Counted from the first letter of the stretch, positions 11,391-22,597 are shown. The stretch is DNA of 64,000 nucleotides from Brienomyrus brachyistius (GCF_023856365.1 NW_026042414.1:248001-312000); one strand, 5' to 3'. A program made the numbers and translations. The notes: generated from the letters alone by a model not told the origin.

Positions 11391-12131
11391 AAGCCTGAGT
11401 CCGGCTTCCACTCCCCCGATTCCCAGCAATGTTAACTTGGAAGGGCGTGTTCTGTATGCACAACTGAGACAACCCAGGTGGAGCTCAGCTTATCGGCTGG
11501 CAAAATTGCCTTCAGGTATCACCCACCCTAGTGAGAGTCCAAGCTAGGGCTGTTCTCAGAACTCACCCTAAACGAGGTCCTGCTCAAAAGTTGTAATGAC
11601 CGCCTGAGGTACCTGTGAGCCTTGCCCGTAATGAGTCAGTGGGTGTAGCCGAGCTGACACGCTTTTGGGCGTCCAATTGCTGAGAACTCCCCTTCGGTTT
11701 TGACAAACTGTACGATCGCAAGCAGTGACAGCAGAGCCACAGACAAGCTCAACCAGCAGAGAGCGAATGGTAAGCACCCAACACCCGAAGGGCTCAACTG
11801 ATCACATCCAAACGACTTCCTGATGGGATTGTGTACGTAACTGGTTTACTGTTGTTAATAGTGGTTGAACTTCTATGCAAGTCCCCTTGTTGGGGGAGAG
11901 GGAATGAATGAAAGCATAAGGTGAAATAAAACCTAAAATAAATCAAAAAGGTTAAACAGAAATCAAACCAAATGAATTGTGTTTCTTCTTCAATTGTAAA
12001 CATAAATTAGTTATGCAACAATAACCTAATTGGATGTTAATGTATTGTGATCAAATTGATTTAGTCCATGAAGTTAATTCCTGCTTTCAGGCAAGAACCT
12101 GTGTGTCCAATTATGCGTGTTGTATCACCGC
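11391..12131. other. No gene seen
   Basis: Unassigned sequence between LINE debris and the minisatellite; ORFs are short and featureless. Mirror: 32283-33023. Confidence 0.45.
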
Positions 12132-12833
12132 AGTTGACCACCAGAGACCCAACTCAGATGTTGTTAACCTACTATGGCGGACCACTAGAGGTGCAATTTC
12201 AATGGAGTGGCACTGCTATGGCTTGCCACTAGAAGCGCAATTTCAAAATGGAGTGGTAGTTCTATGCCTGACCATCAGGGGAGCAATATCGAAATGGGGT
12301 CGTAGTTCTATGCCTGACCACTGGAGGCGCGATTTCGAAATGGAGTGGTAGTTCTATGCCTGACCACTAGAGGCGCAATTTCGAACTGGAGTGGTAGTTC
12401 TATGCCTGACCACTAGGGGCGCAATATCGAAATGGAGTGGTAGTTCTATGCCTGACCACCGGGGGCGCAATATCGAAATGGAGTGGTAGTTCTATGCCTG
12501 ACCACTAGAGGCGCGATTTCGAAATGGAGTGTTAGTTCTATGCCTGACCACTAGAGGCGCAATTTCGAAATGGAGTGGTAGTTCTATGCCTGACCACCGG
12601 GGGCGCAATATCGAAATGGAGTGGTAGTTCTATGCCTGACCACCGGGGGCGCAATATCGAAATGGAGTGGTAGTTCTATGCCTGACCACCGGGGGCGCAA
12701 TATTGAAATGGAGTGGTAGTTCTATGCCTGACCACCGGGGGCGCAATATCGAAATGGAGTGGTAGTTCTATGCCTGGCCACTGGAGGCGCAATTTCGAAA
12801 TGGAGTGGAAGTTCTATGCCTGACCACTAGAGG
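12132..12833. repeat. 46-bp minisatellite, left arm
   Basis: About 15 tandem units, each built from GACCACTAGAGGCGCAATTT then CGAAATGGAGTGGTAGTTCT then ATGCCT. Units differ at a few sites (CTAGAGG versus CCGGGGG, AATTTCG versus AATATCG). The array has the same length in both arms with one substitution seen (12475). Confidence 0.92.
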
Positions 12834-13889
12834 TAACCAAACGGTTGCCGACGCAAGATGAGTGACACACACATTTAATGCATGCGCATGCCGCTTGCGG
12901 CCTTCTTCTGTGCCTTGCACAGTATAAACCCCCTTAAAACAATTACTGAAGCGAGACGGCGCTCGCGTTACGGCGACGGATTTAAATTGTGAGTGCACTA
13001 TAATTTGTCGCAAATGGTGCTTAACCACGGTGGGTCTCAAGCACAGGAGACTCCCAATTTCTAAATGACACACTCACAGCGCAAAGTTGTGTTAAACTTG
13101 CTTTGTCTACAGCAGGCACACACATACGAGTATGATCCTGATAGGTAACTAAGCTATCGGTCTTATGTCCAAGCGCAACATAATTTAGGTTAGAACCTCG
13201 TAACAAGTATTCCCGTTTGCTAATAGAGAGATCTCTCCCAGGATATATAGAAACGGAGAAACTCCGAATCGAACCTGGAAACAAAGCGCTACATCTGAGA
13301 ATTTCGTCAGACATATGGTTAAGGGTCACTGCAGTTTAATACGAAAGAACTACAATGAAATAACCGAAAATAAAACAAAATAATATAACTACTAATAATA
13401 GAAATAAAAATAACTATAATAAGCCCTTATGATCCCGCTTAAATGCCTTCAGATTGCCATGAGTGCGACTTTGGCAACCAGTTCACAGTAGCGCTTCTTC
13501 ACTGCACGTTCGGTCATAAAAAATTTAAATTGTGTGCTCAGAATAAGTTTAAACCTTCTGCCTTGTGATTATTAACCAATTGTTATGCCGAATGGTCGGC
13601 TCCTCCAAACTCAATTGCGAAACACTGTGAGTCTGTTAATGTGTGACTTAAATGGAACTCATTAATAACCAGTATCGCGTAATAACCTGGGTTAGAATAG
13701 AAGGCTCATACAACAAGCTGCGTCACCAGGTAATGTAAACGATCGGTAGCGAAGCTCCCCTCACGGCCAACGAGAGAGAGTCTCGCGATATTTCAGGCGA
13801 ATTTGAGGTTTCAGAGCGTAGATCGCACAGGCAGGGATTCTTGTGAGCACTCAATGAACAGAGGCTGAAGTTGTGTAAAAGACATGCAT
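12834..13889. other. Unassigned 1 kb
   Basis: Contains a 102-codon minus-strand ORF (13021-13329) with no recognisable domain and several CpG-bearing stretches. It could be the leader of an unidentified retroelement; nothing supports a gene. Mirror: 30525-31580. Confidence 0.35.
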
Positions 13890-14545
13890 TTATTCCTATA
13901 ACTAACATAAGACAGACATTACACCTAACAAACAATAAACACGAAATAACGGAGTGGACACAAACAATGTAATCATGAAAATGCAATGACCAGATTTAAA
14001 ATGAGTAACCTTAAAAGGGAAAATACTGTTCTGCAATGCAAGCAATTTTGCAAAAAATCTTATCTAGCTCTGATTTAAAAGAACCCAGGGTTTTAGCTTG
14101 TGTTACAATAACAGGAAGACTATTCCATACTCTAACTACACGCTGTGTACAGAAATGCTTCATCAAATTCGTTTTAAAATGTTCTCCAGCTAATTTCCAC
14201 TTATGGCCACGAGTTCTGGTATTTAAACTAACATTGAAATAGTCATTTGGCTGAAAAGCATCCAGACCTGTTAGAATCTTAAACACCTGGATTATGTCCC
14301 CCCTTAGTCTCCTTTGCTCGAGGCTAAACAGATTCAGCTCAGCTAACCTCTCCTCATTAGACATTCCTCTAAGACCAGGAATCATTCTCGTTGCCCTACG
14401 TTGCACCTTTTCCAAGGCAGCAATGTCCTTCTTAAGGTATGGTAACCAAACCCGCACACAATATTCTAGGTGGGGTCTTACCAAGGAATTATGTTATCGT
14501 AGCATCACTTGCCTTGTCTTAAACTCCACACACCTAGAGATGCAA
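13890..14545 (-). pseudogene. CR1-type LINE 3' end, left arm
   Basis: The minus-strand ORF 14011-14484 (157 codons) matches the C-terminal third of a CR1-type reverse transcriptase: VRPHLEYCVRVW, LEKVQRRATRMIPGLRGMS, RTRGHKWKLAGEHF, RVVRVWNSLP. The full-length-like relative on the right flank is at 56930-57634. A 3' non-coding tail with AATAAA follows towards 13890. It lies within an L2-type LINE fragment. Confidence 0.85.
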
Positions 14546-14870
14546 TGTGCCTTCTCGCGTGGTGTTCCTGCAGAGGGAGTCTGTGAGTGCTGGAGATTGG
14601 GGGAGGGGGCAGTGTGGCTATGTCTGCTCTGTGTTCCTCCAGACGAGCAAAGAAGCTGTTTAGCTCCTTTGCTAAAAGGGCGTTGCTGTTAACAGTGACG
14701 GTGTTGTTGCCTTTGAAGTTTGTAATGTGTTGTATTCCCTGCCACACCCACTGTGGGTTGTTGTATGTGAAGTAGACCTCTATTTTCTGTTTCTCTGCCT
14801 GCCTGGCAACCTTGATGCCCCTATTCAGGTTAGCTCTGGCTGCACTCTGTGTTCTTGACTGCGCTGTCTT
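14546..14870 (-). pseudogene. L2-type LINE, endonuclease-to-RT linker region, left arm
   Basis: Minus-strand translation includes NPQWVWQGIQHITNFKGNNT and ELNSFFARLEEHRAD, wording characteristic of fish L2-type elements just upstream of the reverse transcriptase. It is cut on one side by the CR1-type insertion. Confidence 0.75.
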
Positions 14871-15095
14871 GTCCTGTAGTATTGTATTGTTGCTCTTGTG
14901 TTTATCTTGCACTTTCTCCCTCTGTTTGTGCTCCTTTCACTCTGTATAGTTCTATCTTGCCCGCACTTGTGTCATCTTGTGTTGTTTCTGTTTTTCTTCT
15001 TTGTCTTGCACCGTGGTCCAGGAGGAACAATGTTTCCTTTCACTGTGTACTGTGTATATTGCTGAAATAACAATAAACCCACTTGACCACCTGCC
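14871..15095 (+). mobile_element. L2-type LINE 3' non-coding end, left arm
   Basis: CACCGTGGTCCAGGAGGAAC through AATAAACCCACTTGACC resembles the 3' end seen at 44830-45190 (also ending in ACTTGAC). It is opposite in orientation to the neighbouring L2 coding piece, so the two fragments come from separate events. Confidence 0.55.
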
Positions 15096-15236
15096 TCGAT
15101 TCATCCTGAAGAGTTTTCCAATGTTGTTCAAAGGTCTGTTTGTTTCGGGTGAAGGACACGCCCCTGGACGTGCTGGATAAGGGGACCACAGATCAGTGTC
15201 CTCAGTCCTGCTTCTCCCTTCAAAGCTGAGAGGAAG

Positions 15237-17229
15237 ATGACCCGCCTGCTGGTTCTGGTTTTGGCTTATGGAGCTCTGCTTATCTCCACAGAGGCCCAGC
15301 AAGATTACCACAGTCTCCCTGCACTCTACAAGACGGCCATTAAACTCGCAGTCGAAAATGCTCATCAAGGAACCCGTCAGCACATGAATTTCTATAACAT
15401 CCAGGGCCGTCCGAAGGTAACTGCTGAGAAAGTGTTTACAAAAGTGTGAAACTTTCATCATCTGCAAGCTGAACTAATGAGAATCACATTGATTTTGATG
15501 TTTTAATTTCAATGCATATGATGCTTAATGTCTCTTCACAATGAAAGTGATGGTTGTATATCTCAGCCCTGGTCAATTTTACCTTCTCACAGTTTCTCTC
15601 TGAATCTGCTGCAGTCAAGTCTGTGACAGTTTGCCATTTTTTGGGTGATTATTGTTTGTTATATTGCCTTTAAAACAGTTGTAGGCAATTTTGTATATAA
15701 CGTGTTTATGTGATTTAGATCAGCAGTGAATACATTGACATTGAGATTCTCTTGAGAGCAACAAAATGTCCAAAGTCAACTGCAACAGACCATCGGGCTG
15801 ACTGTATTTTCATGGACAAGAGGGTAAGTAAAGAGTCACTGTGACTGTGAGCATTGGACATATCAGTTAGCAAATTAATTTAGGTTCATGTTAACTTTTT
15901 TGATGCCCTGCGGAGGAAAGTTAGCCAACAATAAAGTAACAAATAGATAGGTGGCCTCAAACAGCCAGTTCCATCACCTTATTCTCAAATTTTAGTAGGT
16001 TTACAGGCTTAAAGGCTGGATTACCAGGCAGTTGAAATCAGCCTTAAATGGCAGTGTGGTGTTTTGTGGTGAAAGGGCAATTAAATCTGGTCAGAGCAGG
16101 GTAGATGCGCAGTGTGAATTACCCTTTAAATTTACCTCTTTAAATAGTGAACTACAGGACCACTTAGCTTGATCGGAGGACAGTATTTTAATACAGAGCA
16201 GTGTTCAGTTAAACGGGATTTGTTGTTCATACTTTTAGATGAACTTGCTTTGTATAATATAGCCTTAAGGTGACCCTGCTTTGGAAGCTCTTTCCTCTAA
16301 AATTGTTCTGTGTCATTAAACCCTGCAGTCCAGCAGCTCTGCCTTAAATCTTTAGATATATCTTTACTACACCTTCTCTCACTGTATTTATTGCCCACCA
16401 CTCTTTAAATACTGTTTTTGTGTGTCTGTGTGTTTTTGCAGCCATTCATTAACTGTAGAGTTTGCAGCAGACGGTCTGGTAATAATCTTACACATCCATC
16501 AATTGACTGTGTACCAAACAAGAAAGTGGATGAAGTAAGTGTAGAGAGTCTTAGCATTATGGAAATGTAACAGGTGTGTGAATTGTGTCTAAACATGTGG
16601 TTAAACTTTGATTGTGTTTGTACATGCAAAAATTTGATCAGAGTACTGTTTATTAATGACAAGGTTACTTTTAATCTGAACAACAGTGGCAGCACCAGGG
16701 AAAAGCTTGGGGGGGGGGCTCTAGCTCCTCCTCCAATGACCATAGTACCCCCACAGCACCCCCAAAATATTGGTTTCATTTTTTCTTTAACTATCTGTAA
16801 AATCTGTATATTGTGTAAGACATTTTTGCGGTTTTTATAGCATACTTGTAGTGTATTTTTTCTTCAAAGTACACATAGAGGCTCTGTGAGCTAGACGTTA
16901 GAATTTCATATTTTATCATATTTTATCCATGCTGTAGCTTATCGTGCTGTGTGCTTCTATACAGCATCTACATAAGCTGAAAAGCTAAAGCACCCGCTCT
17001 AAATAATCTCACTCCCCTATAGCACCTGTAGCATTAAGTCACTGGCGCTGCCACTGCTGAATAAACGACTCCAATCTGACTAAACCGCTTAACTTTTCCT
17101 CCCCATGTTACATTTCAGGACAAACGACGTAATATGTGTCCTTCTGATAAACCTCCTCTCAGATCTAAAACTGCCTTGGCTTCCAAGGACACTAAAGAAG
17201 CTGAAGGAGACTGTCTGGGCTGTTTCTGA
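15237..17229 (+). CDS. rarres2: Chemerin-like secreted protein (rarres2-like), four coding exons, left-arm copy
   Basis: Exons: 15237-15416, 15719-15823, 16442-16534, 17119-17229; all introns are GT-AG and phase 0, giving 162 residues (human chemerin is 163). Residues 1-20 are a signal peptide (MTRLLVLVLAYGALLISTEA). Six cysteines fall at 77, 89, 100, 103, 118 and 133, almost the same places as the three disulphides of mammalian chemerin, including the CxxC pair (NCRVC). Two further cysteines lie near the C-terminus (DCLGCF). Chemerin is a cystatin-fold secreted precursor that, after C-terminal cleavage, attracts leukocytes through G-protein-coupled receptors and acts as an adipokine. The C-terminal peptide here differs from mammals, so receptor activity is uncertain. 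It converges tail to tail with its twin at 27185-29177. An alternative is another cystatin-fold paralogue. Confidence 0.8.
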
Positions 17230-17284
17230 TGGCTGATGGTCCTGCAATGTGGACCAGAGGAGGAAACTGGAAGGGAAAATGCTT

Positions 17285-17440
17285 TGCTTTATATCATGCC
17301 CACCCAAAGCCCCCAGTGAGTAAGCCATAGGCGCCGATAGCATGGAAAAACTCCCAAGAAGGAAGAAACCTTGGGAGGGACCAAACTCAAAGGGGGAGCC
17401 CATCCTCCTGGGGCCGGCAAAGTGTAGGTGCAGGATCACA
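17285..17440. repeat. Interspersed repeat just after the chemerin-like gene, left arm
   Basis: Contains GGGAGGGACCAAACTCAAAG and AGGGGGAGCCCATCCTCCTG, the same family as 9640-9870. It starts about 55 bp after the stop codon and so probably lies in, or replaced, the 3' untranslated region. Confidence 0.5.
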
Positions 17441-19126
17441 AAAAACTTAACGAGAGAATTCGACTGTCCCTCACAAAAACTGTAAAGTTTTAGTGGCTAA
17501 ATTGCTTTTTCTATGCCTTTTCAAACAGGAGGAGATTTGTTTGGCTATATGTAGAAATTTTCTATACAATTTAGACAGCACAGAATCATTAACCTACTTT
17601 AATGAATTTATTTATACAACCACATATTTCACACATTTTGACATCAGTCATGCAGTGAAGATACAGTCTCTTTATTTCTTGACGCCAACCCTCCCCATTA
17701 ATCCGGGCTTGGGACCGACACCTAGTTGAGCTGGCTTGCTCCCTTAAGTGGCTGGGTTAGGCTAAACTATGTACATATTTATAAAGACTACAATAAATTT
17801 ATAAAGACCTCCCTAAATATGTAGTCTAACAAAACGCAGTTTAAAGAAGGTAGCCTACCTGGTAAACAAAGAAATTAAAAGGCCCACAGCATATAATCGG
17901 GCTATATTCCAAGCAGTTTTTAAGAACGTAACCTACATGGCGAAATTGAATTACTTTCTGGACCAACAAACGCAACCAGGCATGAACATTATGCACCTTC
18001 CTAGTCTTGATGTAAGTCGTCCTACAGATGAGGACGTTAGGCAGCCTTTAGATCCGACCCATCATGCACTGCAGTTTTTTGCAAATTCCTCAGACGGAAA
18101 ACCATTAAATACCTCTTCTATTACCTTATATTACCTTATATTCATGTAATAAATATACAAATATCAATTAGTTGGAAATCAGCCAGACAGACGTAATTAC
18201 TACAAATGGTTTCCACTGTATTTGTGACTCTGAGTGCCGCAGGCTTGGATGCAGTGCCGCACCATTTTGTAAGGCATGCACTGGCCAATCATGTAGCACT
18301 TCTCTCAGAAATATTAATGAGACATCACCTACCACCCTGCAAAAAAGAAATTTGCCGCTTGTCCCCCTGCACATGAGCCAACTTGGCTGCGTCAACCAGC
18401 GGAGCTCCGGAGCCTCTGGAGAAACACGCGGCAAAAAAGGCTCGCATGCGGTCTTCCAAAGTTTGGGAATACTTCAGTCATGACACCTTTTCTGCGCCTC
18501 TACTGTAGCTGGCGTTAATGATGCTGTTTCAGCCATTTTATATTTTCTGTTTACTTATTCTGTCATGTAAGACTGAGACAAATTATCGTTTACGACAATT
18601 CTTACACACTGTAGCCTGACTTGCTGACTTAAGTAAGTTTAACTATAAGCTACCTTTGCTAGTGTTTGTGAATAACATGTTTCTCTAGTTATGAAATTAT
18701 TCCATGTTTTAGCATCTGTTTCAACATTAAAGTCAAATTGGTATACTGAAATATATAAAAACTATTGAACTATTAACTTAAGTCTAACATAGAAAATCCT
18801 ACTGAATCTCTTAAGATTTTCCTTTTTTGTTAATGCACTAATGTTTAAGAAGTGTCTTAATAAATTGAATTTCAGATTTGTGTGTGGGTGGGAGTGGGTG
18901 AATTGTATTAAATTCATACATTCATTCTTTTGGCTCAGACATTACTGACCTAAAACAAATTGAGGCATTGGGTAAGTGCTTAAATTAGCTACTAAATGGC
19001 AAAAAATATTCTAAATATCACATTTTCCATTCTTCGGTATAATTTTAACGAATCACCTATGCTGCCAAACATTAACGCATAGATTGTCACAACACTCTAT
19101 GTTTTAGTTCTTCTTTATGTGTATAG
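17441..19126. other. No gene seen between the chemerin-like gene and the next exon
   Basis: AT-rich, mostly unassigned. The short ORF at 18172-18483 is cysteine-bearing but has no splice support or recognisable domain. Mirror: 25288-26973. Confidence 0.4.
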
Positions 19127-19418
19127 GACGGTGTGATGGTTCTGGTGGTGGGTGTGGCCGACGCTGCTCGCGATGTTTGGCTATGCTGCAGTCCCAGGGA
19201 CCAAGTTGGAACACATTTCCACCTTCAAGCTTAGGTGGAAAAACGGCACCGAGACCCAGCAGCAGGACAACTTCACTTGTCCAGACAACCAGCCCTGCTT
19301 CATCATTGAAGTAAGCCCTGTGAACAGGAGCGAGATGTACTTCTGCAGTGGATGTTATAGCGGAAAGAACATCCCCATCCTCACGTCTGCCGGAGTGCCC
19401 CCTCAAGTGGGTGTGTGA
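19127..19418 (+). CDS. Unidentified extracellular-type exon, left arm
   Basis: Open frame from 19137 (first in-frame Met at 19173) to a stop at 19416. It encodes a hydrophobic lead (WPTLLAMFGYAAVPG), then an ectodomain-like stretch with three N-glycosylation sequons (NGT, NFT, NRS) and paired cysteines (FTCPDNQPC, YFCSGCYSG). A possible 3' splice site (TATAG) ends at 19126 and a possible donor (GTGGGT) starts at 19407. With that acceptor the frame meets a TGA at 19134, so the start is unclear. Codon use and sequon density look like a real secreted or membrane protein; I do not recognise the family. No partner exon was found nearby. Confidence 0.4.
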
Positions 19419-19457
19419 CTTAACTCGATGGATGAATTGGACAGAATGTACTGTTAC

Positions 19458-20110
19458 TAGAGGTCGACCGATATGGGTTTTTCAATAGCCGATGCCGATA
19501 TTTAGGAGTCAGGGTCAGGCGATGGCCGATATATGCTGCTGATTTTTTTTGGCCGATAATTGGACGTTTTCCCCTCTATTTGCATGGTAAAATATCACAC
19601 TAATAATAACAAACGATACACAAAATTTCTCAATTTAGCATTTATTGAATACTCAACTTGGAAACAATAACACATTTATAAACAATAAAAATAGCAGCAT
19701 CAGAATCTCTGTTAGTGCACAATATAGCAGCAAACTCCTCATGTTTGACGGAAGGAAATTTGTAAACAATACAAAAAGGAATAAGCATGTTATCTTCAGT
19801 TGTAATCCCACTTCCAGTCCCTGAGTCTTACTCACCACACTCATACTTCACAGCAATCAGACAGCAGTTAATTAACCAGAAGAGAAAAATGCAAAAACAC
19901 AACAGAACTTGTAAATAATAACAAACTAATAGACAATAAAAATAGCAGCATCAGAATCTCTATTAGTGCCAAATATAGCAGCAAACTCCTCATGTCTGAC
20001 GGAAGGAAAATTTGTAAATACACAAAGGAATGAGCACATCTTCAGTTTTAATCCCATTTCCAGTCCCTGAGTCTTCCTCATCCCACAAGCAGGCAAGGCA
20101 TGTCACCCCG
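19458..20110 (+). mobile_element. hAT-type repeat end, left arm
   Basis: Starts TAGAGGTCGACCGATA and continues with CCGATGCCGATATTTAGG, the terminal sequence of a widespread vertebrate hAT-type repeat. The opposite terminus is not found. Internally a ~145-bp segment is duplicated (19682-19826 and 19934-20078, both with AATAAAAATAGCAGCATCAG). Confidence 0.7.
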
Positions 20111-20119
20111 GTTGTGTGA

Positions 20120-20146
20120 CACTTATTTTATATAATAAAATAAGTG
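20120..20146. other. Perfect 11-bp hairpin
   Basis: CACTTATTTTA, loop TATAA, TAAAATAAGTG. It marks the junction between the hAT-type repeat and the proline-rich repeat. The mirror copy is at 24268-24294. Confidence 0.8.
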
Positions 20147-21391
20147 CCCCCTGCGGCCCCAGAGCCCGAGCAGCCGTCTCCGCTGCCTGCAGCTACCGCG
20201 CCCACGTCCGAGGCGCTTTCCCTGCCTGCAGCTCCCGGGCAGGCGCCCCCTCTGCAGCCTGCAGCTCCAGTCCCTGGCCCCACTCCAGTCCCTTCTCCCC
20301 CTGTGACTCTGGTACCCTCACCCCGACGAGCCCGACCCCGGCCGCAGGTCCTTATGTCTGTGTCCCATAAGGGGAGAGGACACAGACGCACGGCTGGGGT
20401 CCCACCCGCCCAGCCCCCTGGCTCGCCCTCCCTCGCCGGCGCTAGGGCTTGGTCGGCACCTGCGGGTCCTGGCCCTCCGGGTCGGCTGTCGTCTGCGGGT
20501 CCCCCTCCGCGGCCTCGTCGCCCTGCCTCGGTCCCTCCTCCGGCGTCTTATCGGTTGCCTGCGGGCCCCCCGACGGCGGCTCCTCATTCGCCTGCTGGTC
20601 CTCCCGCTCTGGCGTGTCGGAGGACGTCGCCGTCTGCTGCGGCTCCCCCTCTCTCCTTGCCCTCGCCAGGGTCCCTTCCAGCTCCTTCGTCCCCTTCCCT
20701 GGTCTCCCCTCCGACTCCCTCCTTCGTCCCTGCGTCTGTCCCTCACCCCGTCTCCTCGGCCCCTCCGGCTCCGGCCTCCCGGCCGCCTGCAGCCCTTCCG
20801 GCTGCCTCCCGTCGCCCGCTGGGTCTCCCTCGGGCTCCTCTTGGTTCCCCCTCCTTCTCTCCCTGGCCTCCCGTCTTTGTCCCTCCTGCCTCTGCTCCCC
20901 CTCGCTTTGTTCCTCCTGTCTCTGTCCCTCCTCTCTTTGTCCCTCGTCCCTCTGGCTTCTGCTCCTCTTTCCCCGATGTTCCCTTCGTTCACTCCCGGTC
21001 CTTTTGTCCTGCCTGTTCCCTCCGTGTCCCCCTTTCTGATCTGTTTCTCTGCCTTTCCTGTTTTATGTCAAGTCTTGTCCTGGCTCCTTCCCCTGTGCCA
21101 GTTCTGTCTGTCCGTTCTGTTCCCTGTCCCTCATTAATGAGGTTTTATATAGATATACATATATGCCCGGCTTGTCCGCTCCTCGTGTGTGCCACGCCCC
21201 CTGATTACCCACGTGTGCTTCCCTGATCGTCTCCTGCTTTGCCCGATTACTTTGATTAGTCATGACCTATTTTAAGTTCTGGTCTTACCTGTTTGCCCTG
21301 TCCGTCATTGTAGTTTGTCAATGCCTGCGTTCCGTCCTGCTCTACCCGCTCCGTTTCCCCGATTAAAGACCCGTTTTCACAAACACAAAAA
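20147..21391 (+). mobile_element. Proline-rich/LTR-like repeat, long copy, left arm
   Basis: An open frame of 360 codons (20144-21226) encodes a Pro/Ala/Ser-rich, low-complexity protein tail; the DNA is strongly C/T-rich on the plus strand. From 21188 (TGTGCCACG) it runs into the same LTR-like block as 1410-1657, with ATTAAA at 21362-21367, and is cut by the 29-bp array at 21392. I infer the 3' end of a gypsy-type element and not a host gene: no start context, no domain, and a second copy exists at 1191-1657. Confidence 0.5.
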
Positions 21392-22583
21392 ATTGGTTCA
21401 GATAGGCGACGGACAATCTGATTGGCTCAGATAGGCGACGGACAATCTGATTGGCTCAGATAGGCGACGGACAATCTGATTGGCTCAGATAGGCGACGGA
21501 CAATCTGATTGGCTCAGATAGGCGACGGACAATCTGATTGGCTCAGATAGGCGACGGACAATCTGATTGGCTCAGATAGGCGACGGACAATCTGATTGGC
21601 TCAGATAGGCGACGGACAATCTGATTGGCTCAGATAGGCGACGGACAATCTGATTGGTTCAGATAGGCGACGGACAATCTGATTGGTTCAGATAGGCGAC
21701 GGACAATCTGATTGGTTCAGATAGGCGACGGACAATCTGATTGGTTCAGATAGGCGACGGACAATCTGATTGGTTCAGATAGGCGACGGACAATCTGATT
21801 GGTTCAGATAGGCGACGGACAATCTGATTGGTTCAGATAGGCGACGGACAATCTGATTGGTTCAGATAGGCGACGGACAATCTGATTGGTTCAGATAGGC
21901 GACGGACAATCTGATTGGTTCAGATAGGCGACGGACAATCTGATTGGTTCAGATAGGCGACGGACAATCTGATTGGTTCAGATAGGCGACGGACAATCTG
22001 ATTGGTTCAGATAGGCGACGGACAATCTGATTGGTTCAGATAGGCGACGGACAATCTGATTGGTTCAGATAGGCGACGGACAATCTGATTGGTTCAGATA
22101 GGCGACGGACAATCTGATTGGTTCAGATAGGCGACGGACAATCTGATTGGTTCAGATAGGCGACGGACAATCTGATTGGTTCAGATAGGCGACGGACAAT
22201 CTGATTGGTTCAGATAGGCGACGGACAATCTGATTGGTTCAGATAGGCGACGGACAATCTGATTGGTTCAGATAGGCGACGGACAATCTGATTGGTTCAG
22301 ATAGGCGACGGACAATCTGATTGGTTCAGATAGGCGACGGACAATCTGATTGGTTCAGATAGGCGACGGACAATCTGATTGGTTCAGATAGGCGACGGAC
22401 AATCTGATTGGTTCAGATAGGCGACGGACAATCTGATTGGTTCAGATAGGCGACGGACAATCTGATTGGTTCAGATAGGCGACGGACAATCTGATTGGTT
22501 CAGATAGGCGACGGACAATCTGATTGGTTCAGATAGGCGACGGACAATCTGATTGGTTCAGATAGGCGACGGACAATCTGATT
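21392..22583 (+). repeat. 29-bp tandem array, plus orientation (~41 units)
   Basis: Unit: ATTGGYTCAGATAGGCGACG followed by GACAATCTG. Unit 1 has GGTT, the next eight or so have GGCT, and from about 21655 almost all have GGTT. Apart from that C/T site the units look identical, so expansion is recent. 29 is not a multiple of 3 and no ORF spans it. Confidence 0.97.
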
Positions 22584-22597
22584 GGCTCAGATTGTCC
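22571..22597. other. Palindrome hinge: array orientation switch
   Basis: GGACAATCTGA - TTGGC - TCAGATTGTCC: an 11-bp perfect stem here, continuing outward through the repeat units, with a 5-nt loop at 22582-22586. Array units read plus to the left and minus to the right. Confidence 0.95.

Noticed and set aside
20318..20992. 224-codon arginine-rich ORF on the opposite strand (protamine- or RGG-like)
   Set aside because: It is the antisense shadow of the proline-rich tract; the Arg content follows from base composition.
20144..21226. 360-codon proline-rich ORF as a host gene
   Set aside because: Low-complexity, C/T-rich, without domain or start context, and a second related copy lies in a LTR-like repeat at 1191-1657.
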